From assembly GCA_035652335.1 (NCBI GenBank), contig DASRDZ010000030.1:26306-90305 (forward strand): DNA of 64,000 bases, read 5' to 3'. The DNA comes from DASRDZ01 sp035652335 (GTDB lineage Bacteria; Chloroflexota; Dormibacteria; Aeolococcales; Aeolococcaceae). The first letter of the stretch is position 1, and each line of letters opens with the position of its first letter. The notes beneath the pieces are model-generated. The model saw nothing but the letters and a program-made list of their open reading frames with translations, was not told the DNA's origin and ran no database searches. Made by a program: the position numbers and the translations under genes. Shown here in pieces: positions 8,084-15,646 of the stretch.

Positions 8084-8827
8084 ATGGCCAAGAGCGAGTC
8101 CGAGCAGGCGGCGGTCGAGGAGCCGGCTGGCGACAGCGCGCCGGCCGAGGCCGCGGTGGCGGCCAACGGCAGCGGTGGCGCATCAGGCGGCCTGGGAGGA
8201 GCGACGTCCATCCGCGGCGTGCCCATCCCCGCCGGCGCGGTCAACTTCGGCGAGCTGACCTCGGCCTTCGTCGACGGCCCGCGGCTGCTCCGCTACCTCG
8301 GTGATCGCAAGCACACCGGCGCCCTGGTCGACGCCGGCGGCGGCTCCACCCAGGTGGCCATCCTCCACGAGGGCAACGTCGTCGCCCTGGTGGGCGCGGG
8401 CAGCGCCGGCGCGTCCACCCGTCGCCTGGAGAAGCTCAGCCTGCCCGCGCCCAACGCCGGCGACGAGCACGAGCTGACCGTCCTCACCTACCGGCCCGAG
8501 GTGGCCCTCGCCCTCTCCCAGCTGGTCAACCTGCCGGAGCGGTTCGAGCGCATGCACGGCTCCTTCGTCGACCTCCCCGCGCTGCTCGCCTTCCTCCGCC
8601 GCGAGAAGGCCAACGGCGCGGTGCGCGTGAGCAGCGGCCGCGACACCGGCATCGTGCTGATCCGCGGCGGCGAGGTGCTGGGCGCCTACACCCGGCAGAA
8701 GCCGGAGCTGGAGGACGCCGAGGTCGTCTACCCGCTGGCCCGCGAGGCCGACGCGGAGATCGACGTCCACGTCGGCGCCCTGACCCTCCCGCCCCCCTCG
8801 GTCAGCGCCTCCTCGGTCGTCGCCTAG
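8084..8827 (+). CDS. Protein of unknown function with two tandem FVDxPxLL modules
   Basis: A 247-aa soluble protein. After a disordered acidic/Ala-rich lead (residues 1-45) come two copies of the same module, one starting FVDGPRLLRYLGDRKHTGA and one FVDLPALLAFLRREKANGA; each continues with a beta-rich part (VAILHEGNVVALV and IVLIRGGEVLGAYT). The same module pair forms the C-terminal half of the DUF4388 protein at 53155-54336, so the two are paralogues. A GGAAGGAG Shine-Dalgarno precedes the ATG; a TAGCAT box at about 7981 suggests a roughly 90-nt leader. DUF4388-type proteins are linked to two-component and gliding systems, but no function can be assigned here. Confidence 0.7.
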   Translation: MAKSESEQAAVEEPAGDSAPAEAAVAANGSGGASGGLGGATSIRGVPIPAGAVNFGELTSAFVDGPRLLRYLGDRKHTGALVDAGGGSTQVAILHEGNVVALVGAGSAGASTRRLEKLSLPAPNAGDEHELTVLTYRPEVALALSQLVNLPERFERMHGSFVDLPALLAFLRREKANGAVRVSSGRDTGIVLIRGGEVLGAYTRQKPELEDAEVVYPLAREADAEIDVHVGALTLPPPSVSASSVVA

Positions 8828-8947
8828 CGCCGTCCGGGCCAGGCCCGGTCCCCCGTGCCCTTCGCGCGGCTCGCCCGCGCGCCGGCGAGCTTCAGCCCGC
8901 CGAGGGTGGGTCAGGCGCCGTGCGGCCCCGCGGCCGAACGGGCGCCG

Positions 8948-8970
8948 CAGGGCGGGATCTGCCCGCCCTG
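8948..8970 (+). terminator. Hairpin downstream of the tandem-module gene
   Basis: CAGGGCGGG (8948-8956) and CCCGCCCTG (8962-8970) pair perfectly over a 5-nt loop, followed by a second hairpin GCTCGCC/GGCGAGC. No U tract, so it is a weak intrinsic terminator candidate. The rest of the 8828-9053 gap shows only a TAGATAAT promoter-like stretch at 8992-8999. Confidence 0.45.
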
Positions 8971-9053
8971 CCTGCTCGCCGGGGCGAGCAATAGATAATG
9001 ACCCGGCCCCGACCGTGGCAGGCACGGTCGCCACCAGCCCATCGCGAGCCGGG

Positions 9054-10304
9054 ATGATCTTCCTCAGCGACTTCCTGCGCGCCGACGTGGTCGACATCCA
9101 CCAGAAGACGGTGGGGTCGGTCCGCGATCTCATCGTGCGCCTCCAGGAGCCCTACCCCGTGGTCACCGCGGTGGCGCTGCGCCCGCGCGGCGGTGCGCCG
9201 GAGACGATTCCCTGGCAGCAGGTGCGCGCCTGGGACGATCGTGAGCTGTCGCTGAAGGTCCCGGCCTCGGCGCTGGCGCCGTACGCGAACGCGGATTCCG
9301 AGCTCTGGCTGTCGCGCGACGTGCTCGACAAGCAGATCGTCGACACCGACGGGCGGCGCGTGGTGCGGGTCAACGACCTGCAGCTGCAGGAGTCGGACTC
9401 GCAGCTCCTCCTCGTCGGCGTCGACATCGGCGCGCGCGGGTTGATGCGACGCCTCGGCGTGGAGCAGATCGGCCGCCGGTTCCGGCGCCTCACCGGCTCC
9501 GACTTCCCGCAGCGCATCGTGTCCTGGGATGCCGTCGACCCCGTCGAGTCCGACGAGCGCTCGGTGCGGCTGCGCATCTCGCATCAGAAGCTGTCCAAGC
9601 TGCATCCCGCCGACATCGCGGAGATCGTCGGCCAGCTCGGCGGTCGCGACCGCGCGGCCATCTTCGCGTCGCTCGACGACGAGACGGCCGCCGACACGCT
9701 GGAGGAGTCGAGCGAGGAGGTGCAGGCGCAGATCCTCGCCCGCCTGTCCGACGAGCGCGCCGCCGACATCCTCGAAGCCATGTCGCCCGACGAGGCGGCC
9801 GACCTGCTCGCCGATCTGCCCGAGGAGCGGCGCGAGCAGCTCATCGCCAAGATGGAGGCGGACGAGGCCGAGGACGTCGAGGAGCTGCTCACCTACGAGG
9901 AGGACACCGCGGGTGGGCTGATGACCACCGAGTTCGTCGCCATCCCGGTGTCGCTGACGGCGGCGGAGACGATCGACCGCCTGCGCGAGCTGGAACCGGA
10001 CGCCGAGTCGATCTATTACGTCTACGTGGTCGACGACGACGAGAAGCTGCTCGGGGTGCTCTCGCTGCGCGACCTCATCGTGGCCAAGCCGGACACCAGG
10101 ATCGCCGACATCATGATCAAGCGCGTCATCGCGGTGCCGGTGGACGCGCGTCCCGAGGACGTCGCCGCGGTGATCGCCAAGTACAACCTGCTGGCCGTGC
10201 CGGTGGTCGACGACGAGGACCGCATCCAGGGCATCGTCACCATCGACGACGCCATGGACGAGGTGATGCCAGCCGGCCTGAAGCGGAGGGCGCGAGCGCT
10301 GTGA
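9054..10304 (+). CDS. Soluble PRC-barrel / MgtE N-domain / CBS-pair protein
   Basis: About 416 aa with no membrane segment. Order: PRC-barrel-like beta domain (residues 1-75) and a second one (76-160), an MgtE intracellular N-domain superhelix (about 175-280; LHPADIAEIVGQL, DERAADILEAMSPDEAADLL), then two CBS repeats (about 290-410; TTEFVAIPVSLTAAETIDRL, IMIKRVIAVPVDARPEDVAAV). MgtE uses this N-CBS unit as an Mg2+-sensing gate, but the channel is absent here. The next gene, 41 nt on, is an Nramp-type transporter, so the protein may be its detached metal sensor. A GTG 39 nt upstream (9015) is an alternative start. Confidence 0.82.
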   Translation: MIFLSDFLRADVVDIHQKTVGSVRDLIVRLQEPYPVVTAVALRPRGGAPETIPWQQVRAWDDRELSLKVPASALAPYANADSELWLSRDVLDKQIVDTDGRRVVRVNDLQLQESDSQLLLVGVDIGARGLMRRLGVEQIGRRFRRLTGSDFPQRIVSWDAVDPVESDERSVRLRISHQKLSKLHPADIAEIVGQLGGRDRAAIFASLDDETAADTLEESSEEVQAQILARLSDERAADILEAMSPDEAADLLADLPEERREQLIAKMEADEAEDVEELLTYEEDTAGGLMTTEFVAIPVSLTAAETIDRLRELEPDAESIYYVYVVDDDEKLLGVLSLRDLIVAKPDTRIADIMIKRVIAVPVDARPEDVAAVIAKYNLLAVPVVDDEDRIQGIVTIDDAMDEVMPAGLKRRARAL

Positions 10305-10345
10305 TCCTCGCGAGCAGCACCGCATGAAGCGGAGGAAGAGCCGAA

Positions 10346-11716
10346 GTGCGCATCGGCCGCCCGACCACCCTCCGCCCGCTCCGCCGGCGCGCCGACTCCG
10401 CACCGCCCGAGGCACCGCGCACTCCTGAGCGCCGCCCCGCGCCGCGGCCGCGACGGCTCGCGCCGGTGTGGCGGTACCTGGCGGTCCTCGGCCCCGGGCT
10501 GATCGTCGCCAACGCGGGCAACGACGCGGGCGGCATCTTCACCTACTCCAACGTCGGCGCCAAGTACGGGCTCGGGCTGCTCTGGGCCTTCATCCCCATC
10601 GCCATCTGCCTGATCGTCGTGCAGGAGATGGTGGCGCGTCTTGGGACGGTCACAGGCAAGGGCCTGATGGACCTCATCCGCGAGCGCTTCGGGGTGCGCT
10701 GGACGCTGTTCGCCTCGGTGGTGGTCATCGTCGCCAACGGCGGCACCACGCTGGCGGAGTTCGCCGGAGTGGCGGGTGCGCTGGGGCTGCTCGGCGTCCC
10801 GCGCCCGATCGCGGTGCTCGGCGCCGCGACCATGATCGGCGTGCTGGTGCTGCGCGCCAACCGCCGCATCGTCGAGCGCGTCTTCCTGGCGCTGGGCCTC
10901 GCCTTCTTCTCGTACATCATCACCGCCTTCCTGGTCCCGGTCGACTGGCACGCGGTCGCGCACGACCTGGTCGTGCCCTCCTCCTCGCACGCGGGCGTCA
11001 GCAACGGCGCCTACGTCGCCGACCTGATCGCACTGGTGGGCACCTCGATCACCCCCTACATGCAGCTCTTCCTGCAGTCGTCGATCGTCGACAAGGGCAC
11101 CGTCGAAGCCGACTACAGGTACGTCCGCGCCGACGTCGTCAGCGGCTCGCTGTTCGCCGTGGCGGTGGCGATCTTCATCGTCATCACCACCGCGTTCACC
11201 CTCTTCCTCCATGGCGGCTTCGCCGGACAGGGACTCTCCAACTCCACCGGTGCGCAGCAGGCGGCCTCCGCCCTCGCGCCGCTGGCCGGGTCCCACGCCG
11301 AGCAGCTCTTCGCGGTGGGGCTGCTGGGCGCCTCGCTGCTCGCCGCGGCCGTGCTGCCGCTCTCCACCGCCTTCGTCGTCTGCGAAGCGTTCGGCGCCGA
11401 GCGGTCGGTGCAGGCCGGCTTCAGCGAGGCGCCGCTGTTCTTCACCCTGTTCATCGGGCTGCTCGCCGTCGGCGCGGGCATCATGCTCATCCCCAACGTG
11501 CCGATCAGCGGCGTCGCCATCGGCACCCAGGTGCTGGACGGCATCCTGCTGCCCGTCCTCCTCGTCTTCATCATCATCCTGGCCAACGACCGGCGCCTGC
11601 TCGGCCGGCGGCGCAACGGCCCCGTCTACAACGTGATCGCCGTCGCGCTGGCCTCCGTCCTCACCGTGCTGACCGCCTTCCTGGTGGTCACGGCGTTCCT
11701 GCCGTCCTCGTCCTGA
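10346..11716 (+). CDS. Nramp-family divalent metal transporter, atypical metal site
   Basis: A 456-aa integral membrane protein with about 11 helices and the LeuT-like Nramp layout. It begins PVWRYLAVLGPGLIVANAGN. In TM1 the canonical DPGN is replaced by GNDAGG, and in TM6 the usual MPHN region reads SITPYMQLFLQ, so the ordinary Mn/Fe site is changed. Altered sites occur in Nramp-related clades with other substrates, including Mg2+ transporters; with the MgtE_N/CBS gene just upstream, magnesium is the most attractive guess. A GGAGGAAG Shine-Dalgarno supports the GTG at 10346. Confidence 0.85.
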   Translation: MRIGRPTTLRPLRRRADSAPPEAPRTPERRPAPRPRRLAPVWRYLAVLGPGLIVANAGNDAGGIFTYSNVGAKYGLGLLWAFIPIAICLIVVQEMVARLGTVTGKGLMDLIRERFGVRWTLFASVVVIVANGGTTLAEFAGVAGALGLLGVPRPIAVLGAATMIGVLVLRANRRIVERVFLALGLAFFSYIITAFLVPVDWHAVAHDLVVPSSSHAGVSNGAYVADLIALVGTSITPYMQLFLQSSIVDKGTVEADYRYVRADVVSGSLFAVAVAIFIVITTAFTLFLHGGFAGQGLSNSTGAQQAASALAPLAGSHAEQLFAVGLLGASLLAAAVLPLSTAFVVCEAFGAERSVQAGFSEAPLFFTLFIGLLAVGAGIMLIPNVPISGVAIGTQVLDGILLPVLLVFIIILANDRRLLGRRRNGPVYNVIAVALASVLTVLTAFLVVTAFLPSSS

Positions 11717-11733
11717 ACTGGCGGCCCGCCGGC

Positions 11734-12618
11734 TCAGTCGGGGACGAGATGGGCGGTGGTGGACCGGCGGCGGAGGACCTGGGTGCCGAAGGCGACGATG
11801 GCGTCGGCGGCGCAGCGCAGGCCTTCGTCGAGGGCGTGGGGGAAGAAGCCCTCGTCGTCGCGCTCGGCGCGGGCGCAGGCGCCCAGGAAGCCGCCGGCCA
11901 GGGAGTCGCCGGCGCCGGTCGGGTCCATCACCGTCTCCACGGGATGGGCGGCGCGCTCCACCACCGACGACGAGGTGACCACCGCGGCGCCGACCGGTCC
12001 CGCCTTCACCACCACGGCGCGCAGGCGACCGCGACCGCAGAGTGAGCGCGCAGCGTCGAGCCAGGCGGCGGAAGGATGCCCGGTGAGGGCCGAGAGCTCG
12101 GTGCGATTGAGGAAGAGGATGTCGGAGGCTTCGGCGACCGCGCGCACGTCGTCGCCGCGGCTGCCGATGTAGACGGTCATGCTGTCGCTGCCGACCAGTC
12201 GTGCGCGCGACTGGCGAAGCACCGCCAGCTGCAGATCGGGACGCATCGACCCGGCGAAGAGGACGGGCGCAGCCGCGGCGGCGGGAGGCAGCACAGGACG
12301 CCACGCGTCGTACGCGCCCTGCTCGGTGCGCTCGTCGGCGGTGACCCAGCGCACGAAGTCGTGGCGGGCCCACCAGTGCATGGTCGGCTCCGGCGATTGC
12401 ACGACTCCCTCCCTCGACACCGAGCAGCCCTCGAACGTCGTGCGAAGCGAATCGACCCCGTCGGCGCCGACGGCGCCCACCGCGTGCACCGGCGCGTACC
12501 GCGACGCCGCCAGTGCGAAGTACACCGCCGAGCCGCCCTGCTGCGCGGACGCGCTGCCCTGCGGGGTGACGACGTCGTCGAGGGTGACGGTGCCCGCGAC
12601 GGCGATCTCCCAGGCCAC
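11734..12618 (-). CDS. PfkB-family carbohydrate kinase
   Basis: A 294-aa ribokinase-fold kinase. The N-terminus has GTVTLDDVVTP and GGSAVYFALAASRY, the sugar-binding glycine motif, and the C-terminal signature DPTGAGDSLAGGFLG carries the catalytic Asp and anion hole. The substrate (sugar, nucleoside or phospho-sugar) cannot be told. It is the last gene of a minus-strand run, 9 nt after the preceding gene. Confidence 0.85.
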   Translation of the reverse strand: MAWEIAVAGTVTLDDVVTPQGSASAQQGGSAVYFALAASRYAPVHAVGAVGADGVDSLRTTFEGCSVSREGVVQSPEPTMHWWARHDFVRWVTADERTEQGAYDAWRPVLPPAAAAAPVLFAGSMRPDLQLAVLRQSRARLVGSDSMTVYIGSRGDDVRAVAEASDILFLNRTELSALTGHPSAAWLDAARSLCGRGRLRAVVVKAGPVGAAVVTSSSVVERAAHPVETVMDPTGAGDSLAGGFLGACARAERDDEGFFPHALDEGLRCAADAIVAFGTQVLRRRSTTAHLVPD

Positions 12619-12627
12619 GAGCCCGGG

Positions 12628-13029
12628 TCAGCCGGCGGTGGCGACGGCCCGCGGGGCGAAGAGCGGGATGATCGGCGCCCGCCGCGGGCGACGCTCCTCG
12701 ATCGCCTCGCGGAGCAGCTCCTCCTGGGCCGCGAAGAGGATCTCGCTGACGTGGTCGGGGTGGCGATTGATGCCGAGGTCGTCGCGCAGGGCGTCGTCGA
12801 CGCTGCCGACGAAGCGGACGATGTGGGTCCAGAGCTGGGCCGGGAGGAGCCGGTAGCCGCGCAGGCGGCACTGCTCGATGAGGTCGAGGAGCAGGTCGGA
12901 CTCGCGCAGGCGCCGCCGCGAGCGGAGCTCCCGCTCGCGCTGGAAGGCGGCCGCGCGCCGGATCAGGTCGAGCTCGGCGCAGGTGCGCTCCAGCGGACCG
13001 CCCGGATGCTCCACGGCGCTCAGTTGCAT
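12628..13029 (-). CDS. Hypothetical helical protein (133 aa)
   Basis: A charged, mostly helical protein beginning MQLSAVEHPGGPLERTCAEL and rich in Arg/Glu (RERELRSRRRLRESDLLLDL). The middle (LPAQLWTHIVRFVGSVDDAL) is better conserved-looking and hydrophobic. No family recognised. It sits between a hypothetical gene and the PfkB kinase with short spacings, so it is probably co-transcribed. I use the ATG at 13029; an in-frame GTG 24 nt upstream is possible. Confidence 0.55.
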   Translation of the reverse strand: MQLSAVEHPGGPLERTCAELDLIRRAAAFQRERELRSRRRLRESDLLLDLIEQCRLRGYRLLPAQLWTHIVRFVGSVDDALRDDLGINRHPDHVSEILFAAQEELLREAIEERRPRRAPIIPLFAPRAVATAG

Positions 13030-13090
13030 CGGCGCATTGTAAGCGCGGCGCACCGCGATTCCCGCCGCTTGTGGCGCGGACCGTGACGCC

Positions 13091-13774
13091 TCATCGCGGC
13101 GGGTAGCAGAGCGACCGCCAGCGCCCCTCGACGAGCACGCAGTGCACCACCCGTTCGATGAGCACCTCGCGCCCGCCGACGTCGATGAGGTACTCGACGC
13201 TGAGCTCGGCGACGTCGCGGTTGACCCGCCCGCTGTCGGGGTCGGGCCAGACCTCGAGCATCTCCAGGTGCTTGACCTGGGCGGACTTGACCTGGTCGTG
13301 GCCGCTGCCCTGCTGGGCCGCGGCGAATTCGGCCTCGCCGCCCCAGCGCGACTGGCACTCGGGGGCCAGCAGGCGGTAGGCCCGTTCGAAACGTCCCGCC
13401 CGCATCATCTCGACGAAGAGCAGCTCGGCGTGGGCCGGGTCACCCTGGCGGGGGACGGCGGGAGCCGCACCGTGGCCGGTTCGGTCGCGCGCTTCGAGCA
13501 TGGACGCCACCCGCTGCGACACCGAGGCGCGCCGCTCCACCGGCTGCCCGCTCGCCTCCACCAGGGTCTCGGCGGCGGTGGCGCCGCGCGACCAGAACGT
13601 CCAGGTGCTGGCGTCGACGAGCAGCGCCGATCGGGGCGCCGTGGCCACGGCGGGGCGCTCGGGCGGTGCTGAGGGCGAGGCGTCCTCGGGCGCCTCGGCG
13701 GGGTGGCGACCGAGGCGGCGGAGCAGCCCTCTCAGCACGGCGCGTTCCGGTCGGCCATCGTCGCCGAGGAGCAT
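13091..13774 (-). CDS. Hypothetical protein with C-terminal NTF2-like domain
   Basis: 227 aa. The first half is low complexity (Pro/Ala/Arg). The second half (about residues 110-227: DPAHAELLFVEMMRAGRFER, RLLAPECQSRWGGEAEFAAA, VHCVLVEGRWRSLCYPPR) has the helix-then-sheet pattern of NTF2/DUF4878-like accumulation domains. No catalytic residues visible. It follows the Lys-rich gene by 23 nt, in the same operon as the stand-alone ParA. Confidence 0.55.
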   Translation of the reverse strand: MLLGDDGRPERAVLRGLLRRLGRHPAEAPEDASPSAPPERPAVATAPRSALLVDASTWTFWSRGATAAETLVEASGQPVERRASVSQRVASMLEARDRTGHGAAPAVPRQGDPAHAELLFVEMMRAGRFERAYRLLAPECQSRWGGEAEFAAAQQGSGHDQVKSAQVKHLEMLEVWPDPDSGRVNRDVAELSVEYLIDVGGREVLIERVVHCVLVEGRWRSLCYPPR

Positions 13775-13797
13775 AGAGGACCGCGCGGCGGGGTGGG

Positions 13798-14343
13798 TCA
13801 GACCTCGACGGTGTCGAGCAGCCGGCGCACGGCCTGCTCGTCCACCTCGGTGGCGGCGAGCAGCTCCTCGAGGCCGTCGCGGAGGTCGATGAGCGAGTCG
13901 ACCGGCAATTCGGAGAGGCGGGCCTCGATGGATTCGAGGCGGGCGAGTGGCGCGCCCGGCGTCCGTCCCGACGTCCTGGGCGCCCGGGGTGCTGGCTTCG
14001 CAGCCCTGCGGGGCGCGGCCGCCCGTGCGACGGTCGCCGGCTTCTCGCGGTGCGTCGTCCCCTTCGCTGTGGCGGTCGCCTTCTTGCGGTGCGTCGTCGC
14101 CTTGGCTGTGGTGGTCGCCTTCTTGTGCTGCTTCCCCGCCTTCGGGGCGGTGGTCGCCTTCCTGCGGTGCGTCGTCGCCGTGGCGGTGGTGGTCGCCTTC
14201 TTGTGCTGCTTCTTCGCCTTCGGGGCGGTCGTCGGCTTCTTGCGCGGCGCCGCCTTCTTCCGGCGCGGCAACGCCGGAGCCGAGTCCGCACCGCCGTCGC
14301 CGAACAGCACATCCGCGCTGGGAAGCTCGATCCGTCTAGCCAC
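13798..14343 (-). CDS. Lys/Thr/Ala-rich histone-H1-like protein, partner of stand-alone ParA
   Basis: 181 aa in three parts. The first 20 residues (MARRIELPSADVLFGDGG) are distinct and conserved-looking. Residues about 28-112 are repeats such as KKQHKKATTTATATTH and GKQHKKATTTAKATTH, resembling histone H1-like and AlgP-like tails that bind DNA non-specifically. The last 50 residues are a helical domain (ARLESIEARLSELPVDSLID). Its start overlaps the end of the ParA gene by 8 nt, so the two are probably made together. Partners of ParA/MinD ATPases often carry a short basic N-terminus that triggers ATP hydrolysis. Function inferred. Confidence 0.7.
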   Translation of the reverse strand: MARRIELPSADVLFGDGGADSAPALPRRKKAAPRKKPTTAPKAKKQHKKATTTATATTHRRKATTAPKAGKQHKKATTTAKATTHRKKATATAKGTTHREKPATVARAAAPRRAAKPAPRAPRTSGRTPGAPLARLESIEARLSELPVDSLIDLRDGLEELLAATEVDEQAVRRLLDTVEV

Positions 14344-15097
14344 GGGCGTCGACCTCCTCTGCCAGCTGCCGGTAGGCTGCCGCCCCCGGCGATCGCGGTT
14401 CGTACTCCAGGATGCTCACCCCGCCGCTGCTCGCCTCGGGGAAGCGGACCGAGGTGCGGATCACGGCGTCGAAGACCAGGCTGCCGAAGTGGTCGCGCAC
14501 CCGGGCGAGCACCTCGTCGCTGTGCAGGGCGCGGCCACGGTGCATGGTGCCCACGATGCCGAGCACCTTCAGCTTGGGATTGTGCACGTCGCGTACCCGG
14601 TCGATGGTCTGGAAGAGCGCCTGCATGCCCCGCAGGGCGAGGAAGTCGAGCTGCAGCGGGACCAGCACCTCGGTCGCCGCGGTGAGCGCGTTGACGGTGA
14701 GCAGGCCGAGGTTCGGCGGCGAGTCGACGAGCACCACGTCGAAGCTGTCGTGCACCGAGCGCAGGGCGCGGCGAAGTCCCTCGTGGCGGTCCTTCGCGGC
14801 GGCCACGCTCACCTCGTGCGCCGCCAGCTCGAGCGTGCCGGGGAGCAGCCACACCTGGGGTCGCGGTCGCTGCAGCAGGTCGCCCGCCTTGGTCCTGCCG
14901 ACCATGCAGTCGGCAAGCGTCGGCCCGCCGTTGCGATCGGGCATGACGCCGCACATCACGGTGAGGGCCGCCTGCGGATCGAGGTCGACGAGCAGCACCC
15001 GCCGGCCGCGTTCGGCCAGCGCGAAGCCGAGGTTCTGCGTCGTGGTGCTCTTGCCGACTCCGCCCTTCTGGTTCGCGACAGCGATGACGCGGGCCAT
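14336..15097 (-). CDS. ParA/MinD-type ATPase, stand-alone
   Basis: A 253-aa ParA-family ATPase with the deviant Walker A NQKGGVGKSTT (residues 8-18), Walker A-prime VDLDPQAALTV and Walker B VLVDSPPNLGLLTVNAL. It binds ATP as a dimer and usually coats the nucleoid to position DNA or protein cargo. It has no ParB or parS beside it; the bona fide parAB pair is at 34.9-36.6 kb. Its neighbour downstream is a basic repeat protein, so a cargo-positioning or nucleoid-organising role is more likely than plasmid partition. The ATG at 15097 gives the standard N-terminus. Confidence 0.88.
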   Translation of the reverse strand: MARVIAVANQKGGVGKSTTTQNLGFALAERGRRVLLVDLDPQAALTVMCGVMPDRNGGPTLADCMVGRTKAGDLLQRPRPQVWLLPGTLELAAHEVSVAAAKDRHEGLRRALRSVHDSFDVVLVDSPPNLGLLTVNALTAATEVLVPLQLDFLALRGMQALFQTIDRVRDVHNPKLKVLGIVGTMHRGRALHSDEVLARVRDHFGSLVFDAVIRTSVRFPEASSGGVSILEYEPRSPGAAAYRQLAEEVDARG

Positions 15098-15144
15098 GTG
15101 CCCGCGGAGTGTACGGACCCGCGCCCTGTGCGCGCAGACAGTGG

Positions 15145-15642
15145 CTAGGAGATGCCGGCCTCCGCGCCGTAGGGGCCGGGGAGCGGGAGCACCGCCGGCG
15201 GCACCTGCGGCGGCGGCGGCGCGTCGCCGTCGGCGTCGAGGCGGCGCGCCACGAAGCGCCGCATCTGCGGCAGCGGGACGCCCATCGGGCACACCGCCGC
15301 GGCCGCCTGCCAGTCGACGGCGTCGTAGGGCAGGTCCCGCGAGGCCCACAGGTCGGGCAGGCTGCGGGTGAGCTGCGAGGGCAGGCGGTCGGCGCGCAGG
15401 TGGCCTGCCCGCTCCGCGGCGAAGGTGCAGAGCCCGCAGGCGACGCACAGGCCGTGGGCGGGGAGCTCCTCGCGGTCCTGCGGCGTCAGCGGGGTGATGC
15501 GGTCGCGGCCGTAGAGAGCGGCGAAAGCCGCCAGGCCGTCCGCCTGGGGCCGGCGGCGGGCGGCCGTGTGCACCGCCAGGTGTCGCGCGTACGCGCCGGC
15601 GAGACGGACCATGGAGACGGCGCGGCGGCGGTCGAGCGGCAT
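15145..15642 (-). CDS. Small Fe-S protein coupled to glycerol-3-phosphate dehydrogenase
   Basis: 165 aa containing one ferredoxin-type cluster site, CVACGLC (from about residue 66) with a distal CP (AAAVCPMGVPLPQ), enough for one 4Fe-4S cluster. The rest does not look like full-length GlpC, which has two clusters and CCG domains. It starts 4 nt after the dehydrogenase gene, so it probably carries electrons from that enzyme to the respiratory chain. The electron-acceptor role is inferred from position. Confidence 0.65.
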   Translation of the reverse strand: MPLDRRRAVSMVRLAGAYARHLAVHTAARRRPQADGLAAFAALYGRDRITPLTPQDREELPAHGLCVACGLCTFAAERAGHLRADRLPSQLTRSLPDLWASRDLPYDAVDWQAAAAVCPMGVPLPQMRRFVARRLDADGDAPPPPQVPPAVLPLPGPYGAEAGIS

Positions 15643-15646
15643 GGTG

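Noticed and set aside
9054..10304. A complete MgtE magnesium channel
   Set aside because: The membrane domain is missing; the protein ends after the CBS pair and the next gene is an Nramp-type carrier.
10022..12871. A 949-aa minus-strand open frame
   Set aside because: Antisense to the CBS and Nramp genes with Arg/His/Gln-rich low-complexity translation; a product of high GC.
14336..15097. Plasmid-type parAB partition locus
   Set aside because: No ParB or parS beside it; the adjacent basic protein lacks ParB motifs.
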